Below, piece after piece: positions 43,907 through 53,570 of a stretch of 64,000 nt of DNA. Under the pieces are notes generated by a model. It ran no database searches and had not been told where the DNA came from. It saw nothing but the letters and a program-made list of their open reading frames with translations. The translations under genes were made by a program, and so were the position numbers. The DNA is from Halalkalibacter oceani. GTDB taxonomy: Bacteria > Bacillota > Bacilli > Bacillales > Bacillaceae_D. The stretch is taken from NCBI RefSeq assembly GCF_040544555.1, contig NZ_JBEPKD010000022.1, forward strand, positions 1 through 64,000. The letters are read 5' to 3'. Each line of letters starts with the position of its first letter. Within the stretch, counting starts at the first letter, position 1.

Positions 43907-43922
43907 TTGTAATCGTTTACAA
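43907..43922. promoter_or_regulatory. Operator-like palindrome 2 (LacI/cre type)
   Basis: TTGTAATCGTTTACAA, the exact reverse complement of site 43935-43950. The dyad extends to 20 bases (ACTTGTAATCGTTTACAAGT). It matches the cre consensus as well. Confidence 0.75.
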
Positions 43923-43934
43923 GTAAATGGATAA

Positions 43935-43950
43935 TTGTAAACGATTACAA
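43935..43950. promoter_or_regulatory. Operator-like palindrome 3 (LacI/cre type)
   Basis: TTGTAAACGATTACAA, 28 bases from site 2 centre to centre and 30 bases before the LacI start codon. It is well placed for autoregulation. Confidence 0.75.
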
Positions 43951-43979
43951 AATAGTAGGGAAAAAGTGAGTGTGTCCCG

Positions 43980-45026
43980 ATGCATAAACCAACGATGAAA
44001 GACATTGCCAAAAAAGCAGGCGTATCGACAGCTACGGTGTCCCGTGTAATTAACAACTATCCTTTTGTGAAGGAAAGGACGAAAAAGAAAGTTCAGGAGG
44101 CGATCGATCAGTACAAGTACTACCCCGATCTTATCGCGAGAAGCATGATTAAAAAAAGAACGTTTACAATTGGTCTTATAGTCGGCGGGCTAGATAATCC
44201 GTTTTTTGCTGAAAGCGCAGAATGTATTGTAAAAGAGGCTTCAAAGTTTGATAGTCATGTCATGCTGTATGTCAACGAAGAAAAGTCGAGCAAGATGGCA
44301 GAATATATCTCCTTTCTGATTGCGAAACGGGTCGATGGAATCATCATCGGCTCGATGTACAAGGATGATCATAGGCTCATAGAGCAGCTGGATCACAGTC
44401 AGATTCCATATGTGCTGTACAATCGGAAGAACAAGCGGAAGCAAGTGGATTATATCGTCCAGGACAACTATAAAGGAGCCTTTGAAGCAGTGAGTCACTT
44501 AATTCGGCTCGGCCATAAACGGATTAGTATGATTTACGGCTCAAGTGAATCTGAAACGGTCGAGAGCCGGTTTGAAGGCTATCATAAGGCGCTCACTGTC
44601 AATGGATTGAAAGTCTATCCCCATTTAATGCACGAGGTTGGCTTTAAAAACATTGAAACGAAAGTTAGAGAGGCGATCCGGGTGATGTACAGTGATAAAA
44701 TCAAGCCGACTGCAATCTTTACTTCGGCCGATTTCATCGCAATGGAGGCAATGGAAGGCCTGTCGGAGCTCGGCTATCGCGTTCCTGAAGAGGTCGCAAT
44801 TGTCGGTTTTGATAACATTCGCCTGTCTGGTCACAGCTTTATCGGTCTGACGACGGTTAATCAGGCCGTAGAGGAAATGTCAAAGCTGGCAGTGGAAAGG
44901 CTGATGCAGAAAATTGATGAACAGGAAAATAATTTGCCGCCTTCTGAATTGAATGCATGGCAAATTAAATTAAGTCCACAGTTGATTATCCGAAAAACGT
45001 GTGGCGCTACTGTTCAGGAAAAATAA
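43980..45026 (+). CDS. LacI-family transcriptional regulator
   Basis: 348 residues. N-terminal helix-turn-helix MKDIAKKAGVSTATVSRVINN, hinge helix about residues 50-60 (YYPDLIARSMIKK), and a periplasmic-binding-like effector domain (65-340) with AIVGFDNIRLSG. It most likely senses the imported acid or a CoA derivative and controls the cluster that begins 14 bases after its stop. Three operator-like palindromes lie upstream and further ones precede two downstream genes. ATG 43980; the ribosome binding site is weak (AGGGAAAAAGTGAG). Confidence 0.9.
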   Translation: MHKPTMKDIAKKAGVSTATVSRVINNYPFVKERTKKKVQEAIDQYKYYPDLIARSMIKKRTFTIGLIVGGLDNPFFAESAECIVKEASKFDSHVMLYVNEEKSSKMAEYISFLIAKRVDGIIIGSMYKDDHRLIEQLDHSQIPYVLYNRKNKRKQVDYIVQDNYKGAFEAVSHLIRLGHKRISMIYGSSESETVESRFEGYHKALTVNGLKVYPHLMHEVGFKNIETKVREAIRVMYSDKIKPTAIFTSADFIAMEAMEGLSELGYRVPEEVAIVGFDNIRLSGHSFIGLTTVNQAVEEMSKLAVERLMQKIDEQENNLPPSELNAWQIKLSPQLIIRKTCGATVQEK

Positions 45027-45040
45027 GGAGGAGGGAAAGT

Positions 45041-45580
45041 ATGAGGTTCGTCAGGTTGGTTGATCGTTTAAACCGCTTCGCTGTCATCTCTCTTAGTGCG
45101 GCGTTCGCGGTGATGACTTTATCGATCTTTTTACAGGTGCTCGTTCGTTTTGTCTTCACGGCGATGGATATTCGCCTGTCTGTGCCGTGGACGGAGGAAC
45201 TGGCAAGGTATTTAATGATTTGGTCTGTTTTTATCGGAGGAGCTGTCGCCGTCAGGACAGATAAGCTGATCGCGCTTGAGGTGCTGATTCATTCCTTGCC
45301 GGCGAGCTTAGGCAAAGCGCTGAAAACCGGTGCTCATTTGCTGACGATGGTCTTCTTTGGATATTTACTTTACTTAGGCTTTGAGTTTGCGCTGAATCAG
45401 GGTGGGAGACAGACGTCACCTGTTATGGGGATTCCGATGCTGGCTGTCTATCTTTCGATGCCGATTGGCGCTTTATTAGGAACGTTGAATTTGATCACAT
45501 TATTCATTAATGTCTTCCTCAAAAAAGGCGATATCCGATTTGTTTCAATGGAAGATGAAGCCTACGAATCTTTAGATTAA
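45041..45580 (+). CDS. TRAP transporter small permease (DctQ family)
   Basis: 179 residues, four transmembrane helices, with the family pattern SVPWTEELARYLMIWSVFIGGAVAVR. ATG 45041 follows AAGGAGGAGGGAAAG; a start further upstream inside the LacI gene is not supported. Works with the next two genes as the uptake system of the cluster. Confidence 0.9.
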   Translation: MRFVRLVDRLNRFAVISLSAAFAVMTLSIFLQVLVRFVFTAMDIRLSVPWTEELARYLMIWSVFIGGAVAVRTDKLIALEVLIHSLPASLGKALKTGAHLLTMVFFGYLLYLGFEFALNQGGRQTSPVMGIPMLAVYLSMPIGALLGTLNLITLFINVFLKKGDIRFVSMEDEAYESLD

Positions 45581-45606
45581 AGAAAGTGTAAAGGAGGGGT
45601 AGATTA

Positions 45607-46884
45607 ATGACTTTGAAATTGTTTTTGTTACTTGGTGTTTTATTTATAATCGGGGTGCCGATCGCGATCTCGCTCGGGCTTTCATCGATTTTGCTGTTGC
45701 AGCTGGAAGGCAAAGCGATTGGCGTTGTTGCCCAAAAGGTTTTCGAAGGACTGGATAAGTTTTCATTAATGGCTGTTCCGTTTTTCATTCTCGCAGGTGC
45801 GTTGATGCAGAAAGGCGGCATTGCCAAACGGCTGCTCGCTTTGGCGAATGTGCTTGTCGGCTGGTTCAGAGGGGGGCTGGGGGCTGCCTCGGTTCTGACG
45901 ACGATGTTTTTTTCAACAATGTCAGGTTCTTCGTCGGCAACAACTGCGGCAATTGGCTCGGTCATGATCCCATCAATGGAGAAAAAAGGCTATCCGCGAA
46001 ATTTCGCGACCGCTTTGACGGCGTCATCCGGTGAATTGGGCGTTATTATTCCTCCTTCTATTTCGATGATCGTCTATGGACTGGTAGCCAATGTTTCAAT
46101 CGGTGGCTTGTTTCTTGCCGGCATCGTTCCCGGCATTTTAATCGGCTTGTCATTAATGATAACGGTTTCAATTGTAGCCAAAATAAAAGGCTTTGATGAA
46201 GTCACGCAAATTGACAAAGGCAGCTGGTTTAAAGAGCTGTGGAAAGCGTTTAAGGATGCTTTCTGGGCGCTCTTGATGCCGATCATTATTCTTGGCGGAA
46301 TTTACTTTGGCCTCTTTACTCCGACAGAGGCGGCAGTCGTGGCGGTTGTCTATGGTTTTATCGTCGGCTATTTTATTTACCGCGAAATTACAATGAAAGA
46401 TATCGGCGACATCCTTGGTAAGGCGGCGGTCACGACCGGGATTATTCTTCTGCTCGTCGGGTTTGCCTCGATTTTCGGTTATATCCTGACGATTAATCAA
46501 GTGCCTCATATGGTTGCAGAAACAATAGCGCAAATCTCAGACAGCCCGATCGTCTTTCTCATTCTCGTTAATATCCTCTTATTTATTACAGGGATGTTCA
46601 TGGAAACCTTGGCGGCGATTATTATTTTAGGGCCGATTCTTGCACCGATTGCTGTCCAGTTTGGCATCGATCCGATTCATTTCGGAATTGTGATGATTGT
46701 CAACCTGGCAATCGGAATGGTTACACCGCCTGTAGGGGTCAATCTGTTTGTTGCTTGTCAGATTGCAAAGCTGAGAATCGATCAGCTTTTCAGGCCGCTG
46801 GCGATCTTTTTAGCGGTTTTGATTACGAATGTATTGTTAATAACTTATCTGCCATTTTTGACATTGTGGCTTCCGAATCTGTAA
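45607..46884 (+). CDS. TRAP transporter large permease (DctM family)
   Basis: 425 residues, about 12 transmembrane helices, with MSGSSSATTAAIGSVMIPSM, GVIIPPSISMIVYG and PPVGVNLFVACQIA. Ion-coupled transport subunit. ATG 45607 follows AAGGAGGGG, 26 bases after dctQ. Clearly diverged from the minus-strand DctM at 28.5-29.7 kb, so the two systems probably have different substrates. Confidence 0.93.
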   Translation: MTLKLFLLLGVLFIIGVPIAISLGLSSILLLQLEGKAIGVVAQKVFEGLDKFSLMAVPFFILAGALMQKGGIAKRLLALANVLVGWFRGGLGAASVLTTMFFSTMSGSSSATTAAIGSVMIPSMEKKGYPRNFATALTASSGELGVIIPPSISMIVYGLVANVSIGGLFLAGIVPGILIGLSLMITVSIVAKIKGFDEVTQIDKGSWFKELWKAFKDAFWALLMPIIILGGIYFGLFTPTEAAVVAVVYGFIVGYFIYREITMKDIGDILGKAAVTTGIILLLVGFASIFGYILTINQVPHMVAETIAQISDSPIVFLILVNILLFITGMFMETLAAIIILGPILAPIAVQFGIDPIHFGIVMIVNLAIGMVTPPVGVNLFVACQIAKLRIDQLFRPLAIFLAVLITNVLLITYLPFLTLWLPNL

Positions 46885-46974
46885 AGGAATACAGGTTAAA
46901 AGGGGGGATTTTACACAGGAAGCCGGTCGCTGGTTGAAAGTTATCATAAGAATCAAAAGAGGAGAGTGAAAACA

Positions 46975-48033
46975 GTGAAGAAGTCATTATTAATCTTAGT
47001 TGCTTTACTTACAGCCGTTTGCATTGGATTAGCTGCATGTGGAGGAGAGGATACGGCAGCTTCTGATACGTCTGGTGGAACCGGAGGCGGAGAAAATGGA
47101 GAGGCATCTGCCGGGGAAGAGGAAAGCTTTGAATTTAATATCGGACATACGCTTGCTCCGGACAGTCATTATCACGTCGTCTCGGAAAGACTGGCTGAAC
47201 TTGTCGAGGAAAAGACAGGCGGTAGCATTACAATTAATGTCTTCCCTCAATCACAGCTTGGTGGGGAAGTAGCGATGATTCAAGCTGCGCAGGCCGGAAA
47301 TCAGGAAATGCTTATTACAGCGCAGGCTCCATTGACAAATATGGTGCCGGAATGGTCGATGTTTGACTTGCCGTACTTGTTTGATGACCTGGATGAAGCG
47401 AATGCGATTTTACAAAGTGAAGTAGGAGATCAATATTTGGAGATGCTTGATGAGCACGATTTAATAGGACTTGGCTTCTTATCGGCGATGGAGCGAAATG
47501 TGTTTTCTTCTAAACCGCTTGACACAGCTGATGATTTTAATGGGTTTCGCGTTCGCGTGATGGAGGCTCCCGGGTATGTGGCAGCATACGAAGCATTGGG
47601 AGCCCAGCCAACCGCGATGGCTTATTCAGAAGTGTATACAGCATTACAACAAGGCGTCGTTGATGGCGCTGATACATCTCCGGACCAATTTGTCATGGAC
47701 CGTTTTGTAGAAGTAGCCGATTATTACAATATTACAAAAGTCCATTATTTACCAGCAACGCTAATTATTTCGAAAGCGGTCTGGGAGCAATTAAGTGAAA
47801 ATCAACAGCAGGCGTTAACAGAAGCTGCGGAGGAAGCATTGGCCGAAGGAATGGATTACTATTATCAGTCGTTTGATGAATCGATTGCCGAGATGCAGGA
47901 AGCAGGCGTCACCGTCATTGAGAGTGACACTGCGGGTATGCAGGAGCAGGCTTCAGCGATCTATGATGACTTGTTAAATGGAATTCCAAATGGACAGGAG
48001 CTATATGAAGCCATTCAGGCTCAAAAAGAATAA
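46975..48033 (+). CDS. TRAP transporter substrate-binding lipoprotein (DctP family)
   Basis: 352 residues. Lipoprotein signal with lipobox LAAC near residue 20, a Gly/Glu-rich linker, and the DctP domain with FDLPYLFDDLDEANAI, the substrate-carboxylate-binding Arg region FRVRVMEAP and YTALQQGVVDGADTSP. GTG 46975 is preferred to GTG 46966 because AGAGGAGA ends one base before the latter. It captures the organic acid that the cluster degrades. Confidence 0.9.
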   Translation: MKKSLLILVALLTAVCIGLAACGGEDTAASDTSGGTGGGENGEASAGEEESFEFNIGHTLAPDSHYHVVSERLAELVEEKTGGSITINVFPQSQLGGEVAMIQAAQAGNQEMLITAQAPLTNMVPEWSMFDLPYLFDDLDEANAILQSEVGDQYLEMLDEHDLIGLGFLSAMERNVFSSKPLDTADDFNGFRVRVMEAPGYVAAYEALGAQPTAMAYSEVYTALQQGVVDGADTSPDQFVMDRFVEVADYYNITKVHYLPATLIISKAVWEQLSENQQQALTEAAEEALAEGMDYYYQSFDESIAEMQEAGVTVIESDTAGMQEQASAIYDDLLNGIPNGQELYEAIQAQKE

Positions 48034-48129
48034 CCGCAACAATTAGAAAGGAGCAGCCTGCCAGCATTTGGAGCCAGTCCAAAGATCCAGATGCGGCCAG
48101 CTGCCACCTAAGTGAAGGAGAGTGAACAT

Positions 48130-48555
48130 ATGGCTAAGCGTGCCAATATGGATGTGTTTCAAATTGGAGACAATTCTCAGTTTTCGAAAACGGTCAGCGA
48201 ATATGATGTATATGGGTTTGCCGGGATTGTCGGTGATTTTTACGGGGTGCATGTCGATGAGGAATATGCAAAGAAAACCCGTTTCGGCACAAGGATTGCC
48301 CAAGGAGCGCTTTCTGTCGGATATATCGCGACGGTGATGGGGTTCATGGCTCAGCGCGTTCCGGATCCGGGCGCGGTCTCGTATCGTTATGACGTGACCT
48401 TTACCGCGCCCGTTCTGATTGGTGATACGGTAACGGCCCGGCTCGATTTAAAAGAAAAAGACGAGGAAAAAAACACGTGCATCTTTGATGCGGTCGTCAC
48501 AAAACAGGATGGAACCGTCGTTCTGAAAGGAAACACGTACTTGAAAGTATTATAG
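48130..48555 (+). CDS. MaoC-like hot-dog hydratase, first copy
   Basis: 141 residues, single hot-dog domain. The hydratase segment reads GIVGDFYGVHVDEEYA: Asp and His of the (R)-specific enoyl-CoA hydratase motif are kept, but the usual NP between them is YG. GTRIAQGALSVGYIATV follows. Probably hydrates an enoyl-CoA made by the acyl-CoA dehydrogenase, or a related acid thioester. ATG 48130 follows AAGGAGAGTG. Confidence 0.82.
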   Translation: MAKRANMDVFQIGDNSQFSKTVSEYDVYGFAGIVGDFYGVHVDEEYAKKTRFGTRIAQGALSVGYIATVMGFMAQRVPDPGAVSYRYDVTFTAPVLIGDTVTARLDLKEKDEEKNTCIFDAVVTKQDGTVVLKGNTYLKVL

Positions 48556-48584
48556 GAAAAAAGGAGAGAAGAGGAGGGAGATCA

Positions 48585-50351
48585 ATGAGAAAAGATATTC
48601 AATGCGATGTGCTTGTCATCGGCGGTGGAGCCGCAGCCGGAAAAGCGGCGATCGCCGCGCATGACAGCGGGGCTTCGGTAGCCGTTGTCATGAAGGGCGC
48701 ATTTGGAACGAGCGGGGCAAGTGCCTACAAAATAGCGGAGATTCTAGGTTATAACGTTGCTGATGGGCAAGCCGACCCTGAAGACTCACCGGAAGTCCAT
48801 TACGCCGATGTTATGCGGGCGGCGGCCGGAATGGCTGATCCTGAGCTGGCGAAAGTGTTGACGGATGAATCAATTGAAACGCTGCGGGATTTGGAAAGGT
48901 TAAACATTCCCTTCCATAAAAATGAAGATGGCAGTTATTTTGAAGTGTTAGGCTGCTTTGCGACGAAGCCGCGAATGCATTTAATTCCCGGGCATGCTGA
49001 ACCGATCGTTCATGCGCAAAAGGAGGAGATTTACAAGCGGGGCATTCCGGTATATGAATGGACGATGTTAACGAAGTTTCTCGTCGAGAACAACCAGGTT
49101 TGCGGGGCGGTCGGTCTTAATCGCCAGGGGGAAACCGTTGTCTTTCAGGCGAAGGCGATTATTATGGGCACAGGCGGTGCCGGGCAATTATTCTCTTATA
49201 ATATTAATCCGTCCGATATTACCGGCGACGGCTATTCACTTGGGTTTAAAGCGGGAGCCGAGCTGATTAACATGGAATTTATGCAGGCCGGACCGGGGTT
49301 GATCTATCCGTGCAAAAATATGTTTAATTCATGGCTGTGGGCGCTTCATCCAGAGGTGACAAATGGCCGGGGCGAACATTTTATACGAAACTATTTGCCG
49401 GAAGGAATGACGGTTGAACGCTGTATGGATTTACGTTCAGGTCACTATCCATTTTCAAGCTATGACGGTTCGCAATGGATTGATGTCTCGATTCAGACTG
49501 AGATCAAGGAAGGCAGGGGGGGGCCGCATGGCGGGGTGATCGTTGACTTTACAAAGATTGATTTGGATAAACTGCCGCATAATGCCCGCGGCGAGGAGAT
49601 TCGCAAGTCATGGAACATTACGGTAAACTGGCTGATTGAAAATCGCGATCTCGATTTGCGAACGACCCCGGTTGAGGTGGCGATATTAGGGCATGCGATC
49701 AATGGCGGTTTATTGATTGATGAACATGGATGCACGACGATCAAAGGACTGTACGCCGCCGGAGAAACATCGGGTGGACCGCATGGAGCCGACCGGCTGG
49801 GCGGAAATATGGTGCTGACTTGTCAGGTTTACGGGAAGCGTGCAGGACTGGCGGCGGCTGAATTCATCAAACAGGTTGAGGCATTGCCTGTGCCGGCCGA
49901 GCAGGTAACAGGAGAAACCGAGCGCCTGCAAATGCTTCTTGACAAACAAGGAACGGTAAAGCCGCATCATCTTAAAAAGCAATTGCAGGAAATTATGTGG
50001 AAGTATGTCCTCGTGACGCGCAGCGAGGAAAGCTTAACGACAGCGATTGAAAAGCTGCAGGAACTTCGCCGGACGTTTGAAATGGATATCGTCGTTAACA
50101 ATCGCAAAGAGCTGACGCACGCGATTGAAGCGGAAAACTTACTGTTAATCGGTGAAATTATTTCACGGGTGGCGCGGATGAGAAAAGAAACACGCGGCAG
50201 CCACTTCAGAGTTGATTATCAAAAGCGCGATGATGAGCAGCATTTATACCGGATCGCCACAAGGCTGGAGGGAGAGGAGATCAAGCACCGGAAAATCGCC
50301 AGTGATCCTGAGACGGTAAGGAGGTTCCCGTATGACATTGTCCACGCTTAA
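48585..50351 (+). CDS. FAD-dependent oxidoreductase, fumarate reductase/AprA-like flavoprotein
   Basis: 588 residues. N-terminal dinucleotide motif DVLVIGGGAAAGKAAIAA, the FAD-contacting GTSGASA and IIMGTGGAGQLF, the capping domain, and GGPHGADRLGGNMVLTCQVYGKRAG near residue 405, then a C-terminal helical domain. This is the layout of fumarate reductase/succinate dehydrogenase A and adenylylsulfate reductase A flavoproteins. No partner FrdB/SdhB or AprB gene is adjacent. It may oxidise or reduce the imported acid or its CoA ester. Its end overlaps the crotonase gene by 20 bases. Confidence 0.82.
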   Translation: MRKDIQCDVLVIGGGAAAGKAAIAAHDSGASVAVVMKGAFGTSGASAYKIAEILGYNVADGQADPEDSPEVHYADVMRAAAGMADPELAKVLTDESIETLRDLERLNIPFHKNEDGSYFEVLGCFATKPRMHLIPGHAEPIVHAQKEEIYKRGIPVYEWTMLTKFLVENNQVCGAVGLNRQGETVVFQAKAIIMGTGGAGQLFSYNINPSDITGDGYSLGFKAGAELINMEFMQAGPGLIYPCKNMFNSWLWALHPEVTNGRGEHFIRNYLPEGMTVERCMDLRSGHYPFSSYDGSQWIDVSIQTEIKEGRGGPHGGVIVDFTKIDLDKLPHNARGEEIRKSWNITVNWLIENRDLDLRTTPVEVAILGHAINGGLLIDEHGCTTIKGLYAAGETSGGPHGADRLGGNMVLTCQVYGKRAGLAAAEFIKQVEALPVPAEQVTGETERLQMLLDKQGTVKPHHLKKQLQEIMWKYVLVTRSEESLTTAIEKLQELRRTFEMDIVVNNRKELTHAIEAENLLLIGEIISRVARMRKETRGSHFRVDYQKRDDEQHLYRIATRLEGEEIKHRKIASDPETVRRFPYDIVHA

Positions 50352-51105
50352 CACGTTGCTGACCAAAAGAGAAGATGCGGTATTTACCGTCACGGTAAAC
50401 CGCGCTGATAAATTGAATGCGTTTAACCCGGAGGTTTTGAGTGAGCTGAATCAGGTGCTTGACCGGATTGAGAAGGAGGAGACGCTCAAGGTCGTCATCA
50501 TAACCGGAGCCGGCGAAAAAGCATTTGTCGTCGGCAATGATCTCGAGCAATTGGCTAAGCTCGACCCAGTAGCAGCCTATGAGCAAATGCGCCTTGGCCA
50601 ACGGACTTTTTTACGGATTCATGAATTTCCGAAGCCGGTGATCGCGATGGTTAATGGCTACGCGCTCGGAGGTGGCTTTGAGCTGGCGCTTTCCTGCGAC
50701 TTGATCGTTGCATCTGAAAAAGCGACGTTCGGATTTCCGGAAATTAACTTAAATACGATGCCTGGCTGGGGAGGAACACAGCTTGCCGCCAAGAAGCTCG
50801 GCTTGAATAGGGCGAAGGAAATGATTTTAACGGGAGCATATTACCCGGCAAATGTCTGCGCGGAGTTTGGTTTTCTAAACCGGATCGTCAGACATGAACA
50901 GCTGGAAAGAGAGACGATGGCTTTAGCGGATCAGCTCGCTGAAAAAGCGCCATTTCCTTTAAAAATAGCAAAGGAGGCGATCAATAAAGGAGCAGAGCTC
51001 AATCTTTCAGACGGCTTCCAATTTGAAGCCCACGCTTATGCTGTCAATTACAGCGCCCCGCACACAGAGGAAGGATTTGCGAAATTTCTCACCCGCACGA
51101 AATAA
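50332..51105 (+). CDS. Enoyl-CoA hydratase/isomerase (crotonase family)
   Basis: 257 residues. CoA-binding and oxyanion segments AFVVGNDLEQL and ALGGGFELALSCD, and the second catalytic region FPEINLNTMPGWGGTQ. Both glutamates typical of true enoyl-CoA hydratases (GGGFE and FPE) are present. Hydrates trans-2-enoyl-CoA in beta-oxidation-like pathways. ATG 50332 follows TAAGGAGGTTC, inside the flavoprotein gene end. Confidence 0.9.
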   Translation: MTLSTLNTLLTKREDAVFTVTVNRADKLNAFNPEVLSELNQVLDRIEKEETLKVVIITGAGEKAFVVGNDLEQLAKLDPVAAYEQMRLGQRTFLRIHEFPKPVIAMVNGYALGGGFELALSCDLIVASEKATFGFPEINLNTMPGWGGTQLAAKKLGLNRAKEMILTGAYYPANVCAEFGFLNRIVRHEQLERETMALADQLAEKAPFPLKIAKEAINKGAELNLSDGFQFEAHAYAVNYSAPHTEEGFAKFLTRTK

Positions 51106-51124
51106 AATACGAGGAGGTTAGGTC

Positions 51125-52336
51125 ATGCTGGAAAATGTCAAGGTGCTCAGCTTTACTCATTTTTTACAGGGACCGTCAGCTGTCCAGATGCTAGCTGATT
51201 TAGGAGCAGAAGTCATTAAAATTGAATCACCTAAAGGAGCGTTTGAACGTCATTGGGCCGGAGCTGAATCTTATCTTGATGACGTAAGCGTGTTTTTCTT
51301 ACTCGGCAACCGCAATCAGCGGAGCTTGAGCATTGATTTGCGAACAGATGAGGGCAAAGAGATTATTTACCGCCTCGTCAAAGATGCCGATGTTGTCGTC
51401 GAAAATTTTAGACCGGGTGTCATGGAGCGACTCGGCTTTGGCTATCAGGAGCTGGCCGCGATTAATTCACGGATTGTCTACTGCTCCTGCACTGGTTACG
51501 GCTCGGATGGCCCTTATCAGCAGCGTCCGGGACAGGATTTGCTTCTTCAGGCGATGAGCGGACTGGCGAGCTTGAGCGGTAAAAAAGACGATGCGCCAGT
51601 GCCGGTCGGAACAGCTGCCGTCGATCAGCACGGGGCGGTTCTGGCTGCCTTTGGAATCGTCGCCGCGCTTTATGAACGTGAAAGGACAAAGAAAGGACGG
51701 AAGGTCGAGACCAATTTATTAAACGCCGCCCTTGATTTACAAATCGAGCCATTGACCTATTATTTAAATACCGGCCCGCTTGATGAACGCAGTCCAACAG
51801 GCTTAGGCAGCCGCTTTCACCAGGCTCCTTACGGCATTTATGAAACAGCAAACAGCTGGATTGCGATTTCCCTTACCTCGATTGAAAAGCTGGCAAAGGT
51901 TTGTAAGAGCGCGGTTCTTGCTCAATTTTCAGATAAGGAGCAAATGAGCAGGCGCGAGGAAATCAACAAGAGCGTTTGTGCCGAAATCAAAAAGAAAACA
52001 ACGGAAGAATGGTTTGATATTTTTGAAGAAAATCAGATCTGGTACGCGCCGGTTAATGATTATGAGGACGTCGTTCAGGATCCACAGGTCCGCTGGAACA
52101 AAATGATTATGGAGGTGGAGCATCCTGACGTCGGCACAGTAAAGCTATTAAGTCATCCAGTTCGCTACGATGGCGAGGCGCCGCCCGTCAAGCGCTATCC
52201 GCCGCGTTTAGGTGAGCATGCCGCAGAAATTTTACAAAGCTACGGGTACTCGGATGAGGAGATTGCCAGCTTCAAGGAGAAAAACGTCATTACCTCGTAT
52301 CACGATCAAGTGAACAAGCAGGTTCGTCCGAAATAG
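51125..52336 (+). CDS. CaiB/BaiF (type III) CoA-transferase
   Basis: 403 residues with the family N-terminus LADLGAEVIKIESP and the catalytic aspartate in RPGQDLLLQAMSG (near residue 140). Type III CoA-transferases move CoA from an acyl-CoA to a free acid, so this gene should activate the imported acid without ATP. ATG 51125 follows GAGGAGGTTAGG. The substrate range of the family is wide (carnitine, formyl/oxalyl, succinyl, itaconyl, aromatic). Confidence 0.9.
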   Translation: MLENVKVLSFTHFLQGPSAVQMLADLGAEVIKIESPKGAFERHWAGAESYLDDVSVFFLLGNRNQRSLSIDLRTDEGKEIIYRLVKDADVVVENFRPGVMERLGFGYQELAAINSRIVYCSCTGYGSDGPYQQRPGQDLLLQAMSGLASLSGKKDDAPVPVGTAAVDQHGAVLAAFGIVAALYERERTKKGRKVETNLLNAALDLQIEPLTYYLNTGPLDERSPTGLGSRFHQAPYGIYETANSWIAISLTSIEKLAKVCKSAVLAQFSDKEQMSRREEINKSVCAEIKKKTTEEWFDIFEENQIWYAPVNDYEDVVQDPQVRWNKMIMEVEHPDVGTVKLLSHPVRYDGEAPPVKRYPPRLGEHAAEILQSYGYSDEEIASFKEKNVITSYHDQVNKQVRPK

Positions 52337-52353
52337 GGGAAGCACGGCTTTGA

Positions 52354-52369
52354 TTGTAAACGATTTCAA
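52354..52369. promoter_or_regulatory. Operator-like palindrome 4 (LacI/cre type)
   Basis: TTGTAAACGATTTCAA, one base from the 43935 site and matching the cre consensus, in the short spacer before the acyl-CoA dehydrogenase gene. Confidence 0.65.
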
Positions 52370-52405
52370 AGTATGGAATGTGGAAGAAAGGTGGAGATGA
52401 TACCG

Positions 52406-53557
52406 ATGGCGATACAATTAACAGAAGAGCAGCAGATGATTCGTAAAATGGTGCGCGAATTTGCGGAAGCGGAAATTGCTCCGGTTGCCGAAAAGCTGTG
52501 GGAAGGGCAAGCCTTTCCGTATGACATCTGGAAAAAGGGCGGGGAGCTTGGCTTGGCCGGCTTCCCGTACCCTGAGGAAGTAGGAGGAGCCGGAGGTGAC
52601 TGGCTCTCCTTTACGATTATTTTAGAGGAACTGGCCCGAGTGGATTGTGCCGTGGCGAATGCCTTTATGGCGAATTCGTCGGCCGCTAGCCTGATTAACA
52701 ACTATGGTTCAAAAAAGCTGAAAGAAAGCTACTTGCCGCCGATTTTGACCGGTGAGCAAGTCGGGGCGATCGGCCTTTCCGAACCGAATGCCGGCTCCGA
52801 TGCCGCCAATATTCAAACAACAGCCAGGCTTGAAGGGGACGAGTGGGTGATCAACGGTTCAAAGATTTTCATCAGCAACTCCGATAATGACATAACGGGG
52901 CCTGTCGTCGTTGCTGCTGTGACCGGGAAAAAGCCTGACGGACGGAATCAAATCTCGAACTTTGTCATCCCGAATGGGGTGGCCGGATTTACGTATGGCA
53001 GAAAGCTGAACAAAATTGGCTGGCGTGCTTCAAGCACCGGAGAATTGTTCTTTGATCAAGTGCGCATTCCGAAAGACCATTTATTAGGTGAAGAAGGAAA
53101 GGGACTGAAGCAAACATTATCCACGATCAGCACAGGGCGGATTTTAATTGGAGCAATGGCGCTTGGAATCATCCAAGGTTCGATCGATCGCAGTCTGCAA
53201 TATATGCAGGAACGAAAAACGTTCGGCAAGCCGTTAACCGACTATCAATCGTTGCAATTTGCATTGGCGGACATGGCGACCAATGCCCATGCGGCACGGC
53301 TGATGCTCTATCAGGCGGCGATGCTCAAGGATGAAGGCAAGCCATTTGACCAGGAGTCATCAATGGCGAAGCTGTTCGCAACGGAAAAGGCGATGGAAGC
53401 TGCGCATCAGGCAATTCAACTCCATGGGGGTTACGGCATCATGTCTGAATATCCGGTCAGCCGAGCGTTCGGTGATGCGAAGGTGCTTGAAATTGTCGAA
53501 GGGACATCAGAAATCCAACGGCTGATTATTTCCCGACATGTTATAGCTGGAAAGTGA
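52406..53557 (+). CDS. Acyl-CoA dehydrogenase
   Basis: 383 residues. FAD-dependent alpha-beta desaturation of an acyl-CoA. Contains IGLSEPNAGSDAANIQT, WVINGSKIFISNS, and the C-terminal FGDAKVLEIVEGTSEIQRLIISR, where the Glu of VEGTSE aligns with the catalytic base of short-chain enzymes. Electrons should go to EtfBA encoded downstream. ATG 52406 has GGAG nine bases upstream; ATG 52397 is less well spaced. Confidence 0.93.
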   Translation: MAIQLTEEQQMIRKMVREFAEAEIAPVAEKLWEGQAFPYDIWKKGGELGLAGFPYPEEVGGAGGDWLSFTIILEELARVDCAVANAFMANSSAASLINNYGSKKLKESYLPPILTGEQVGAIGLSEPNAGSDAANIQTTARLEGDEWVINGSKIFISNSDNDITGPVVVAAVTGKKPDGRNQISNFVIPNGVAGFTYGRKLNKIGWRASSTGELFFDQVRIPKDHLLGEEGKGLKQTLSTISTGRILIGAMALGIIQGSIDRSLQYMQERKTFGKPLTDYQSLQFALADMATNAHAARLMLYQAAMLKDEGKPFDQESSMAKLFATEKAMEAAHQAIQLHGGYGIMSEYPVSRAFGDAKVLEIVEGTSEIQRLIISRHVIAGK

Positions 53558-53570
53558 GGAGAGAACAGCG

